DNA of 64,000 bases, from assembly GCF_035556095.1 (NCBI RefSeq), contig NZ_DATMFT010000029.1, forward strand, positions 62,001 through 126,000. The letters run 5' to 3'. Below are positions 15,811 to 24,616 of this stretch, in pieces. The notes beneath the pieces are model-generated. The model was not told the origin of the DNA, ran no database searches, and was given only the letters and a program-made list of their open reading frames with translations. A program made the position numbers and the translations under genes. Within the stretch, counting starts at the first letter, position 1. Every line of letters starts with the position of its first letter. Origin of the DNA: Parapedobacter sp035556095. Its GTDB lineage: Bacteria; Bacteroidota; Bacteroidia; Sphingobacteriales; Sphingobacteriaceae.

Positions 15811-16750
15811 GTTTTCTGTTTGCATACCGGCCTACAAAAGCCGCTTTTTATCCGAATGCATACAAAGCATTTTGGGGCAGTCATACGCCGACTTTGAATT
15901 GATTGTACTCAACGATTGCTCGCCCGAGCCGGTGGAAGAAATTGTGCGTTCCTTTTCCGACACCCGCATACGATACTATCAGAATGAGCGCAATATGGGT
16001 GCGATACGGCTTACAGACAACTGGAATCGGTGCGTGGCATTGGCAGAAGGGGAGTTTGTGGTCATTATGGGTGATGACGACCGGCTGGAATCCGATTACC
16101 TCGAAGCGTTTATGGCGCTGATGACCCGTTACCCTGGCTTGGATGCATACCACTGCAGGAGCCTTGTCATCGACGACAACGGAAATGCGGTTCAGCTGAC
16201 CCCCGCCGGCCCGTCGTTCGAACGGGTATGCGATCATATCTGGCATCGCCTGAACCAATGGCGATCGCAGTATATCTCCGATTTCGTGTACCGGGCAGAT
16301 GCGTTACGTAGCGTAGGGGGGTGCTATGCCTTGCCGTTGGCGTGGGGGTCTGACGACATCACCGCCTACCGGGCTTGTGCCGGAAAAGGGATAGCGCATA
16401 CGAACAAGCCTGTATTCAATTACCGCAGCAATCGTCTTTCGATTACATCGACCGGTAACGATTTAGAGAAAATGCGCGCCAACCTGCTTTATGCGGCTTG
16501 GTTGCGCGATTTCTTGGTACACTATACGCCCCATGAAACGGAACAGGTGGTTTATCGGAACCTGCTCGAACAGCAGGATAAGCTCATGCAACAACGGAAA
16601 CAGTATACCATGGCGCTTTCCATGCGCAGCCACCGTTTGCGGCGGTTCTGGATGTGGTACAGACATCGCAAGGAGTTTGGTCTCCGGCTCCGTGATCTCG
16701 TCTTGGCAGCAGTGAAAGCACGAGGGCTTGCTAATCGATTATTGAACTGA
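15803..16750 (+). CDS. Family 2 glycosyltransferase
   Basis: A 315-residue GT-A enzyme. It shows the nucleotide-binding start FSVCIPAYKSRFLSECIQSI, the DLVVLNDCSPEP-like second strand (ELIVLNDCSPEP) and the DxD region VIMGDDDRLESDYLE near residue 95. A second acidic motif WGSDDITAYRA lies near residue 185. The C-terminus has a basic amphipathic region, which is common in peripheral membrane transferases. The sugar specificity cannot be deduced. It starts inside the end of the flippase gene and lies 6 bp before the next transferase, so it is part of the same transcript. Confidence 0.88.
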   Translation: MPKFSVCIPAYKSRFLSECIQSILGQSYADFELIVLNDCSPEPVEEIVRSFSDTRIRYYQNERNMGAIRLTDNWNRCVALAEGEFVVIMGDDDRLESDYLEAFMALMTRYPGLDAYHCRSLVIDDNGNAVQLTPAGPSFERVCDHIWHRLNQWRSQYISDFVYRADALRSVGGCYALPLAWGSDDITAYRACAGKGIAHTNKPVFNYRSNRLSITSTGNDLEKMRANLLYAAWLRDFLVHYTPHETEQVVYRNLLEQQDKLMQQRKQYTMALSMRSHRLRRFWMWYRHRKEFGLRLRDLVLAAVKARGLANRLLN

Positions 16751-16756
16751 CGACCA

Positions 16757-17845
16757 ATGGATATCATCTTTAATCCCCCGGTCAATACCGAAAACCAATA
16801 CATCCGGCTATTGGTAAATGAGCTGCATGCTAGGGGATACCGCATACATCCCCTCGATACGATTTTTTCAAGTTACCGGCATTTCCGGTCCATTAAACTG
16901 GTGCACCTCAACTGGTTTGAAAATATCGACGACAGCAGTTTTTTTAAGGCCCTGCGGAGTTTCGTGCGTAAGCTGACGGTGCTCACGGCCATCCGCCTGG
17001 CTGGGAAACCGTTGGTTTGGACGCTGCATAACCGCGCATCGCACGAAAAAGGCGCAGCTTTGTTCAGCCGCATGCTGATGCGCCTGTTGGTCCGCTGGTC
17101 GGATGTGATCATTATCCATTCAGGACAGTCGGAAAACGTACTTGCTTCGTATGGGGCAAGTGTGTTGGAACGGGTTGCCTATGTTCCCCACCCGCATTTC
17201 GTGGGGGTATATGGGAGTGCCGTCGCGGCCTATCCACATAAGGAAAATGGGCTGCGGCTCTTGTTTATCGGAATGGTCAAGCCCTATAAAAACTTGGAAT
17301 TGCTGATTGACATCGTGGGCACTTTTGGCCACGGTGTACAGCTGACCATTGCCGGCAAGGCCATCGATGAAGGCTATCAGCGGAAGCTGGCCAACCGGGC
17401 AGCACATGTTGGCAATGTGACGTTGCTGCCGTATTTTATACCCGACGGGGAACTGACCCTGCTGCTGGGGCACACGGATGCAGTTGTGCTTCCGTACGAT
17501 CTGGCAAGCAGCTTGAACTCGGGCACGGCTATCTTGGCGTTCTCCTATAGGAAGACAGTGATATGTCCGGAGATCGGTACGATAGCGGATTTGGGCAACC
17601 ATGTAGCAGACACCTTTTGTTACCGCTACGATACCGCCGCACAGCACCGAAAGGCATTGAAGCAGCAGATCGAGCGGGCGTTGACGCGGAAGCGCGAGGA
17701 TCCGCATGCGCTGGATGACATGGGCGAACGCCTGTACCGGCATATGGCTGCGGCGCACGACCCGCAGCGAGTAGGGGATGAACTAGCACGGTTGTACCGC
17801 CATGCCCTCGACAGGCGTCGTCGTGGTAATAAAAAAGACGGATGA
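16757..17845 (+). CDS. Glycosyltransferase, GT-B fold
   Basis: A 362-residue protein. The first half is a divergent acceptor domain (MDIIFNPPVNTENQYIRLLV). The second half has the GT-B donor domain start LRLLFIGMVKPYKNLELLID, with the YKN loop of GT4-like enzymes, then GHTDAVVLPYDLASSLNSGT, the position of the conserved E-x7-E motif, here degenerate. It ends with the ATGA overlap that starts the next gene. It is probably a peripheral transferase that adds one sugar to the lipid-linked repeat. The N-terminal half lacks the glycine-rich loop usual in GT4, so family placement is less certain. Confidence 0.78.
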   Translation: MDIIFNPPVNTENQYIRLLVNELHARGYRIHPLDTIFSSYRHFRSIKLVHLNWFENIDDSSFFKALRSFVRKLTVLTAIRLAGKPLVWTLHNRASHEKGAALFSRMLMRLLVRWSDVIIIHSGQSENVLASYGASVLERVAYVPHPHFVGVYGSAVAAYPHKENGLRLLFIGMVKPYKNLELLIDIVGTFGHGVQLTIAGKAIDEGYQRKLANRAAHVGNVTLLPYFIPDGELTLLLGHTDAVVLPYDLASSLNSGTAILAFSYRKTVICPEIGTIADLGNHVADTFCYRYDTAAQHRKALKQQIERALTRKREDPHALDDMGERLYRHMAAAHDPQRVGDELARLYRHALDRRRRGNKKDG

Positions 17846-19047
17846 AGATTTTATATATCCATGCGCTATATGCACCATACGTAGCTGGCGGGGCGGAAAT
17901 CTCCCTAAAGCTGCTGGTGGAGGCCATGCGGGCCAGGGGTCATGAGGTGGCCGTGTTGAGCCTTTCGCCGGACGGGGGGTTGAACAGCGACCGGGTGGAC
18001 GGCGTGAAGGTGTACCGCGCGGGGCTCCGAAACAGCTACTGGCCGTTCTCCAACGAACGCCCGGGCAAATGGCGCCGGTTGTGCTGGCACTTACGCGACC
18101 GCTATAACCGGTCTATGGTGGGCTATGTGCGCGAAGTGCTGGCTGCCGAACAGCCCGACGTCGTCTCCTGCCACAATCTCGTGGGCTGGTCTATCGCTGT
18201 GTGGGACGAGGTGCGCCGCGCAGGTATCCCCATCGTGCAGGTACTGCACGATATGTACCTGCTCAGCCCGAACAGTACGCTTTTCAAGCCGGGATATACC
18301 CGCCCTCACCAGGATATGATGAGCCGGCTGTTGCGGCAACGACACCGGAAGATATCTGCGGGGGTATCCGCCGTAGTTGGTATTAGCCGGAGTATACTGG
18401 ACCGGTTTATCGAGTACGGGTATTTTGAACAGGTACCCCGCTACGTGGTGCACAATGCACGGGTTATTCCGCCCACCGCCCCGCCCCGCCACCGCGCCGC
18501 GGGCGACGAACTGACGGTGGGTTACATCGGTACGCTAACGGCTCCGAAAGGGGTGGAGTGGCTTATCACCGCCTTTAAAACATCGGGCGTGGAAGGCCGA
18601 CTGCGGATTGCTGGCAAGGGAAAGGCGGAAGATGAGCAGTATTTCAAACAGCTGGCGGGGGATAACAGTCGCATCGATTTTGTGGGTTATGTGGCGCCGG
18701 CCGATTTTTATCCAACCATCGATGTGCTGGCCGTCCCCTCGGTATGGGACGAACCACTGGGCATGGTAGCCGTGGAAGGGTTGGCCAATCACTTGCCGGT
18801 GGTAGCAAGCAACCGTGGTGGACTGCAGGAGACTGTCGTAGACGGGGTAAACGGTTACCATTGTGATCCGGATAAACCTGCGTCGCTTGGACAGGTGCTT
18901 GCCCGGTTGTGGAAAGATGTGGACGATTATAACCGGCTGGCTGATGCGGCAAGGAATTCGGTGAGCGAATACCTCAGCGTGGAGCGGATGGTAAACGAAT
19001 ATGAACAGGTGCTGCGCACCGTAGTGGCAACTGATGAAGGGATTTAA
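17842..19047 (+). CDS. Family 4 glycosyltransferase
   Basis: A 401-residue GT-B enzyme. The N-terminal glycine-rich acceptor loop (YAPYVAGGAEISLKLLVEAM) and the donor-domain sequence LTVGYIGTLTAPKGVEWLI are classic GT4 features. The nucleotide-sugar binding motif appears as PSVWDEPLGMVAVEGLANHL, with both conserved glutamates (E-x7-E). It overlaps its upstream neighbour by ATGA and the polymerase-like gene by 14 bp. It should transfer a single sugar, with retention of configuration, in repeat-unit assembly. Confidence 0.9.
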   Translation: MKILYIHALYAPYVAGGAEISLKLLVEAMRARGHEVAVLSLSPDGGLNSDRVDGVKVYRAGLRNSYWPFSNERPGKWRRLCWHLRDRYNRSMVGYVREVLAAEQPDVVSCHNLVGWSIAVWDEVRRAGIPIVQVLHDMYLLSPNSTLFKPGYTRPHQDMMSRLLRQRHRKISAGVSAVVGISRSILDRFIEYGYFEQVPRYVVHNARVIPPTAPPRHRAAGDELTVGYIGTLTAPKGVEWLITAFKTSGVEGRLRIAGKGKAEDEQYFKQLAGDNSRIDFVGYVAPADFYPTIDVLAVPSVWDEPLGMVAVEGLANHLPVVASNRGGLQETVVDGVNGYHCDPDKPASLGQVLARLWKDVDDYNRLADAARNSVSEYLSVERMVNEYEQVLRTVVATDEGI

Positions 19048-20221
19048 TCACATAGTGCGTAATCGATCCGGATGGTGCGAGGTATTGTTCTGCCTGGCAC
19101 TGCTGGCGGTATTCCTGCCGGTCAAAATCTATCCACTGGTATTTTTGGTGGCTTCCGCTTTCTTTGCATTAGATACAAAGATATGGACGCCCTACCGATG
19201 GGCCATATACCTCACGGTCTTTGCCGGATATGCTGTTGCGGTGTTCCTCATCGGATTGCCCGCAGAGCAACCGGAACTGACCAATTTCCTTAAATTGCTG
19301 ATCAATTTTACGTTCCTGTATACTGCAGTGATGTGGCTGACGCCACGAAACAACGTACGCCTGTTGGGGTGGGTAGACGTAGCCCTCCATATCGCACTCG
19401 CGTTGACATTGCTGCAATTGCTGATCTATCACCAGGCCGCCGGTTTCCGGTGGCTGGGTGGCGCAGCAACGTCCGCGCAGGGAAGCGCGTTGTACCAGTC
19501 GGGCACGTATTTCTGGGGACTGGACGACAAGAACATGTTCGGTGCCCGTATTGCCCTGCTGGGGTTCGTGTACGTCTTGGTGCCGGTGGTTCGGCTGAAG
19601 TCCATCGTATGGTGGCGCATTGCGCTGGTATTGCTGCTGGCCTGGTTGTCGCTATCGCGCACACCGATGGTGGCTCTCCTCATGGGCGTAGGGTTTTTGG
19701 TGTGGCTGGCAGCCAATACGCGCTGGCGCGTGGTGCTCGGCGCGCTGGTTACCCTGGCGCTTCCGGTGGTGGCCCTGCGGGTAATCCGCATCGAAAACAT
19801 CACCGCTTCCAATGATGGGATGGGGGTACGGCTAACCTACTGGAAAGCTTTTTTTGAACATTTTTCGGCGATTTCGCCATTAGGGAATGGGTTTATGAGC
19901 GGCGGTGATTTCTTGAGCCGGTATGCGGCATTTTACCATGGCGAACCCCACATCCATAACACGTTCTTGAGCTGCTACCTCGATTTCGGGGTCGTCGGCT
20001 TACTTTCTTATGCGCTGTTTCTCTACCATTACTTCCGGTTTGGGGTGGAGAAGTACCGTAATCGATCGTTCTGGTGGATTGCCTTCGTGCCGCTGCTGGC
20101 CATTATGATGATCCTCTACTCGGGTTACGACAATGATATCGTGCTTTACCTGGCGCTGGTGTTCCTGCTGGGGAGTGCAGGGCCGGTACGGGTGAGAAAG
20201 TTAAATGGGAGGATAGGCTGA
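19034..20221 (+). CDS. O-antigen ligase/Wzy polymerase-like membrane protein
   Basis: A 395-residue protein with about eleven hydrophobic helices and a large periplasmic loop near residues 260-310. The loop holds the PHIHNTFLSCYLDFG segment that resembles the His/Asn-containing catalytic loop of Wzy/WaaL (O-antigen ligase superfamily) proteins, as well as LSRTPMVALLMGVG upstream. Position between transferases and translational coupling on both sides (14-bp overlap, then TGATG) support polymerase rather than ligase. Sequence divergence in this family is high, so the function rests on topology and context. Confidence 0.78.
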   Translation: MKGFNHIVRNRSGWCEVLFCLALLAVFLPVKIYPLVFLVASAFFALDTKIWTPYRWAIYLTVFAGYAVAVFLIGLPAEQPELTNFLKLLINFTFLYTAVMWLTPRNNVRLLGWVDVALHIALALTLLQLLIYHQAAGFRWLGGAATSAQGSALYQSGTYFWGLDDKNMFGARIALLGFVYVLVPVVRLKSIVWWRIALVLLLAWLSLSRTPMVALLMGVGFLVWLAANTRWRVVLGALVTLALPVVALRVIRIENITASNDGMGVRLTYWKAFFEHFSAISPLGNGFMSGGDFLSRYAAFYHGEPHIHNTFLSCYLDFGVVGLLSYALFLYHYFRFGVEKYRNRSFWWIAFVPLLAIMMILYSGYDNDIVLYLALVFLLGSAGPVRVRKLNGRIG

Positions 20222-21219
20222 TGCGCGTGTTGATAGACAGCCGATGGGATGCCGACACAGGTATCGGTAAGCTGTACCGGGAGGTGATGGCGCGGATGCC
20301 TGGTTACGTTTCCCCGCGCTTTGTGCAAAGCCGCATGGGATTGGGTAACCTCCTGACGCCGCTGATGCTTGCCCGCGAAATCGGCCGGCATGACGCCGAT
20401 GTGTTTTACAGTCCGTCGTTTATGCCACCGCTCTACAGCCGTATGCCCGTGGTGTTTACCATCCACGACCTGATGCACCTGTTTTATTACACCAAATGGC
20501 ACCGGCTTTACTACCAACAGGTGATTGCGCGGTTGGCGGCGAACGCCGACCAAATCATCACCGTATCGCAGTTTAGCAAAGGGCAGTTGGTGGAGTTATT
20601 AGGCATCGACGAGCGGTTGATAACGGTGGTTTACAATGGCGTAGACGACTGCTACCGGACGGATACAGATTCGGTTACCTATCAAAGCGATGCCCCGTAT
20701 TTCCTGTACGTGGGCAACCGGCGCAAAAACAAAAACCTTCCCGCCATGCTCACGGCGTTCGCCCGTGCGGCCATTCCACGGGAGTTTCTTTTTTTCCTGA
20801 CGGGTGATAGCGATGGAGAGACGGCGGAATTGGCCGGGCAGCTCGGTATCGGTAACCGGGTTCGGTTTTTGGGGCATGTTGCCGAGGAGGGGCTGCCCGC
20901 ATTGTACCGGGGGGCTCACGCCACGCTTTTCGTGTCGCTGATGGAAGGGTTCGGGCTGCCGGTCATCGAATCCATGGCGGCAGGCACGCCCGTACTCACG
21001 TCTACGGCCGGTCCGCTGCCCGAAGTGGCGGGCGGAGCGGCGCTGTGTGTAAGCCCGCATGATATAGATGCCATTGCCGATGGAATGGAAAGGCTGGTCG
21101 CCGACAGCGAGGGCTATCAGCGGCTGAAAGAAGCCGGCATCAAGCGGTCGGCCAAATTCACGTGGGCGGATACGGCCGCACGGACATGGGAAGTAATAAC
21201 GGATAAACGACGGAAATGA
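20221..21219 (+). CDS. Family 4 glycosyltransferase (mannosyltransferase-like)
   Basis: A 332-residue GT-B protein. It begins MRVLIDSRWDADTGIGKLYR, a loop of the kind seen in GT4 mannosyltransferases. Further marks are VFTIHDLMHLFY, PYFLYVGNRRKNKNLPAML and the donor motif VSLMEGFGLPVIESMAAGTP with the E-x7-E pair. The start codon shares one base with the stop of the polymerase-like gene. The gene ends with an ATGA overlap into the beta-helix lipoprotein gene. The sugar added is unknown. Confidence 0.9.
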   Translation: MRVLIDSRWDADTGIGKLYREVMARMPGYVSPRFVQSRMGLGNLLTPLMLAREIGRHDADVFYSPSFMPPLYSRMPVVFTIHDLMHLFYYTKWHRLYYQQVIARLAANADQIITVSQFSKGQLVELLGIDERLITVVYNGVDDCYRTDTDSVTYQSDAPYFLYVGNRRKNKNLPAMLTAFARAAIPREFLFFLTGDSDGETAELAGQLGIGNRVRFLGHVAEEGLPALYRGAHATLFVSLMEGFGLPVIESMAAGTPVLTSTAGPLPEVAGGAALCVSPHDIDAIADGMERLVADSEGYQRLKEAGIKRSAKFTWADTAARTWEVITDKRRK

Positions 21220-22772
21220 AGAAGCAATTTCATAGGTACTGCATTGGGTGTATGGCGGTTGTAATGGTCGTTATGGCATGCGGCGGAAAAATCCGCTCAC
21301 ATGCGGATGCGCCGAGACCTGAGGCCGGCCAGCGCATCAACGTAATGGACTACGGTGCCGTGGGCGACGGGAAAGCCGACGATAGCGAAGCGATCCAACG
21401 TGCGCTGGACAGTGCGATGGTAGGCGACACGGTGTATCTTCCCAAAGGGACGTACTTGGTCCAGACCCTTCGCCTGGTTTCTAATGTGCACATCGTCGCC
21501 GATGGCCTGCTGAAGCAACCGAAGGAACTCTCCGCGCAATTCGCGGTGGAAAAGCAGCATTCGCCAGCACCGCTCTTCCGGGCGCATCGGGTATCCAATA
21601 TCTACCTTTCCGTACGTGCAGAGACGGTCAATGAAGCGATTTATGCATCACAGTGCAGTAACATCACCGTTGCCAATAGCCATTTCACGGGCGACTCGAC
21701 CAATAACCGGTCGTTCCCAGCGGTGCTGTGGTATGATTGCGCGGCATCGCGCGTGGTGGGAACGACCATCAGCCAGTATGGCGGGGCGCGGCAGTCGCCA
21801 AACAGCTACCACCCCGGCACCGCGATCCGGGTGCTCTCGGCCAACGGCGTGACCATCTCCGGCAATCACATCCACCACAATGGCGAAAACGGCATCTTCA
21901 TCCACGATAGCGGCGATGTGGAAATCGATGGCAACCACATCCACCACAACGGCATGAGCGGCATACAGGTGGCTTTCAATGCCGCCGAACGGGTGGCAAA
22001 TTACCGGATAACCAACAACCGCCTGGAATATAATGCGGCCGATGCGGTAGACATCAACAACCGTGAACATGGCAGGGTGGTGGCTATCAACGCGCTCATT
22101 GCCGGTAACTATAGCTACAACAACGGTTTCGTAAACGGCGAATCCACGCCCGACGGCTCGGGTATCGGTACGCTTATCGGTATCTCGGGCGTAACCTTGA
22201 GCGGCAACCGTGCTTTTGGCAATAACCGGCCGGCCCTCTACATCGAGGGGTGCGGTGATATTACGGCCAACCGGAATGAAACCGACGGTGCATTCGAGCT
22301 GGTAGGCCACTGGGAAAATATACGGATGGAGGGAAATACGTTCCATACGCTGCGTCTGCTCGCCAATGCCGATGGCCGGTTGCTCGATATCCGGCACGGC
22401 AAAATAGGCAGTGTAATGCTGCCCAATGGTATACGGATAGACTCGCTCCGCATCATGGAAAACGAAATCAGCAGCGGACCCATCAACGTCAATATGGAAG
22501 GTCACTTTAAATTTGAAGGCAACCGGCTGACGAGCGGCCACGAATCGGGAGCCCTGCTCGTGGTGAAGGTAGCGAGTGCATCGCTACTCGGCAACCACAT
22601 CACCAATGCGAGAAATGCCGCCATCACCGTGCGGAAAACAGCACTGAATGTGCGTATAGATAGTAATTTCGTGACGTCCGGCGGCACCTGGATCCATGAT
22701 TTCCGGCCCCCAGGCATCAAAATAAACAAAAACCAGGTGAAAGAACATGTGGAAATAAGCGCGCGGCCATGA
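21216..22772 (+). CDS. Right-handed beta-helix lipoprotein (pectate-lyase fold)
   Basis: A 518-residue protein with a lipoprotein signal (lipobox VVMAC near residue 25). The mature N-terminus INVMDYGAVGDGKADDSEAI is the hallmark of the pectate-lyase-3/GH28-like superfamily. The centre carries repeated coil turns such as VTISGNHIHHNGENGIFIHD and VEIDGNHIHHNGMSGIQVAF, about ten beta-helix rungs. It sits inside the polysaccharide cluster with ATGA overlaps on both sides, so it probably cuts or modifies the exported polymer in the periplasm or at the outer membrane. Without a recognisable catalytic triad the reaction (lyase, hydrolase or epimerase) is not decided. Confidence 0.85.
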   Translation: MKKQFHRYCIGCMAVVMVVMACGGKIRSHADAPRPEAGQRINVMDYGAVGDGKADDSEAIQRALDSAMVGDTVYLPKGTYLVQTLRLVSNVHIVADGLLKQPKELSAQFAVEKQHSPAPLFRAHRVSNIYLSVRAETVNEAIYASQCSNITVANSHFTGDSTNNRSFPAVLWYDCAASRVVGTTISQYGGARQSPNSYHPGTAIRVLSANGVTISGNHIHHNGENGIFIHDSGDVEIDGNHIHHNGMSGIQVAFNAAERVANYRITNNRLEYNAADAVDINNREHGRVVAINALIAGNYSYNNGFVNGESTPDGSGIGTLIGISGVTLSGNRAFGNNRPALYIEGCGDITANRNETDGAFELVGHWENIRMEGNTFHTLRLLANADGRLLDIRHGKIGSVMLPNGIRIDSLRIMENEISSGPINVNMEGHFKFEGNRLTSGHESGALLVVKVASASLLGNHITNARNAAITVRKTALNVRIDSNFVTSGGTWIHDFRPPGIKINKNQVKEHVEISARP

Positions 22773-23677
22773 AGGTGAACCTATATATACCGACGTTGAA
22801 CGGCGGTAAGCATTTTCTGGAACTGTTGGATAGGTTGGAGCAGCAGACATTGCCCCTGCAGCGATGCGTGGTCATCGACTCGGGTTCGACAGATGGCACG
22901 GTGGCCGCGGCGCAGGCCCGCGGTTGTGAGGTGATTGGGCTGGGCAGCGAAGGGTTCGACCATGGCGGTACCCGCCAGCGGGCCATTGATGCCTACCCCG
23001 ACGCGGATGTGTATTGCCTGTTGACGCAGGATGCTATCCTGGCCGATGAGGTTGCCTTAGCCAATCTGGCGCAGGCTTTTGCCAACTCGGAGGTGGGTAT
23101 GGCCTATGGCAGGCAGCTTCCGCACCCGGGGGCTACCCTGTTGGAGAGCCATGTCCGATTGTTCAACTATCCACCTCAAAACCAGCTCCGGGCATTGACC
23201 GACGCACCCACCTACGGCATCAAAACCATTTCCTGTTCCAACTCGTTCGCCGCCTATCGCCGGGAAGCGCTCGAACAGGTAGGTGGCTTCCCGCGGGGTA
23301 CGATTATGGGTGAGGATGTGATTGTGGCCGGCAAGTTACTATTGGATGGTTGGAAAATGGCCTATGTGGCGGATGCGTGCGTGTACCACTCGCATGATTA
23401 CGCCATCCGTGAAGAGTTCGAGCGATACTTTGATATCGGTGTATTCCATGCCGATAACCGGTGGATATTCGAGGCGTTCGGCCGCGCCGGCGGCGAAGGG
23501 CTCCGCTACGCGATGTCGGAAATCGGGTATGTGGGTCGCCGGAATCCGTTTCTGCTTCCGAAGGTGGGTTGTTCCCTGGCGGCTAAGTGGCTGGGGTATA
23601 AATTTGGTCTTTCGTACCGCCGGTTGCCACTTAAACTCCGTAAAGCATGCTCCATGTACAAAGGGTACTGGAAGTAA
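22769..23677 (+). CDS. Family 2 glycosyltransferase, rhamnosyltransferase-like
   Basis: A 302-residue GT-A enzyme resembling RfbF/RfbN-type rhamnosyltransferases. It starts MKVNLYIPTLNGGKHFLELL. The motif VVIDSGSTDGTVAAAQARGC follows, and FDHGGTRQRAIDAYPDADVY is the H-G-x-T-R-x-x-A sequence typical of this subgroup. The catalytic region QDAILAD carries the DxD-equivalent, and PRGTIMGEDVIVAGKLL supplies the ED pair. It overlaps the beta-helix gene by ATGA. Activity on dTDP-rhamnose is an inference from similarity; the window has no rhamnose synthesis genes. Confidence 0.85.
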   Translation: MKVNLYIPTLNGGKHFLELLDRLEQQTLPLQRCVVIDSGSTDGTVAAAQARGCEVIGLGSEGFDHGGTRQRAIDAYPDADVYCLLTQDAILADEVALANLAQAFANSEVGMAYGRQLPHPGATLLESHVRLFNYPPQNQLRALTDAPTYGIKTISCSNSFAAYRREALEQVGGFPRGTIMGEDVIVAGKLLLDGWKMAYVADACVYHSHDYAIREEFERYFDIGVFHADNRWIFEAFGRAGGEGLRYAMSEIGYVGRRNPFLLPKVGCSLAAKWLGYKFGLSYRRLPLKLRKACSMYKGYWK

Positions 23678-23840
23678 ATCAGTGGACAGCCACTCCCTAA
23701 TGTGTGGAATTTTTCTACATGTGCCCCGTGCGCTTTTTTGCGCCTAAGCGCCCTGTTACATCGCTATGGGCATTATTGCTAGTTTTATGGACTATGGCAC
23801 TTAATTCGTGTTTATCAACATGTAATAAGAGAAGAGCCAC

Positions 23841-24554
23841 ATGGTTAGAGAGCAGCAGCAAATACAGCAATTGACTTATAAAGTTGATAACCCAATATAC
23901 GAATTGATTAGTTATCCGGCGGCATTCCGTATTGACCTGAATGCCGTAAAAAGGAAACTTTTGGTTTATCAAGAGACAATCGTGCTTAAACGGGTGATGG
24001 ATATTATATTTTCATCATTGGTATTGACACTCGGGTTGCCGGTATACTTGATATTGATACTGATTACGAAGTTTACGTCGCGTGGACCTGTGTTTTTCAA
24101 GCAGGAGCGTATCGGCAAAGACCAGCGACCCTTTTTTATCTACAAATTCCGAAGCATGCAGGTGGACGCCGAAAAACACGGCCCCCAGTTGGCTTCCGAC
24201 GATGACCCCCGGATCACCCGGTGGGGCAAATTCATGCGTAAAACCCACTTGGATGAGTTACCCCAATTCTGGAATGTGTTGAAAGGCGATATGGCTATTG
24301 TAGGCCCGCGCCCCGAGCGCCGGCATTTTATCGAGGAGATTAAAGCACATCGACCGGAATACATGCAACTTTTCCGCCTGAAACCCGGTATTACATCCAT
24401 TGGGCAGGTCCAATATGGGTATGCCGAAAATGTGAGCCAAATGTGTGAACGAGTGGATTACGATTTAAACTACCTTTCGAGCATGAGCTTGCGGACCGAT
24501 TTCGATATCATCATGGAGACGGTGAAGGTCATGGCCCAAGGCAAAGGGAAATGA
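23841..24554 (+). CDS. Initiating sugar-phosphate transferase (WbaP/WcaJ-like C-terminal domain)
   Basis: A 237-residue monotopic phosphoglycosyltransferase. After a 50-residue N-terminal region there is one reentrant membrane helix (VMDIIFSSLVLTLGLPVYLI), then the family signature FFKQERIGKDQRPFFIYKFR. The catalytic pair is in THLDELPQFWNVLKGDMAIV, followed by GPRPER. Such enzymes load the first sugar phosphate onto undecaprenyl phosphate and so start repeat-unit synthesis. It lies 163 bp after the last transferase and may have its own promoter, although none matches the consensus. It closes the exopolysaccharide cluster. Confidence 0.92.
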   Translation: MVREQQQIQQLTYKVDNPIYELISYPAAFRIDLNAVKRKLLVYQETIVLKRVMDIIFSSLVLTLGLPVYLILILITKFTSRGPVFFKQERIGKDQRPFFIYKFRSMQVDAEKHGPQLASDDDPRITRWGKFMRKTHLDELPQFWNVLKGDMAIVGPRPERRHFIEEIKAHRPEYMQLFRLKPGITSIGQVQYGYAENVSQMCERVDYDLNYLSSMSLRTDFDIIMETVKVMAQGKGK

Positions 24555-24616
24555 CGGGTTTCAAAAAATAATTCCGTTGGTATGTAACAATTGGTGTATT
24601 TGGACGTCTTGATAGA

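Noticed and set aside
17120..17758. 212-residue minus-strand ORF
   Set aside because: Antisense shadow of a glycosyltransferase with clear GT-B features.
21648..22541. 297-residue minus-strand ORF
   Set aside because: It is antisense to the beta-helix lipoprotein gene, whose frame has signal peptide, family motif and coupling to both neighbours.
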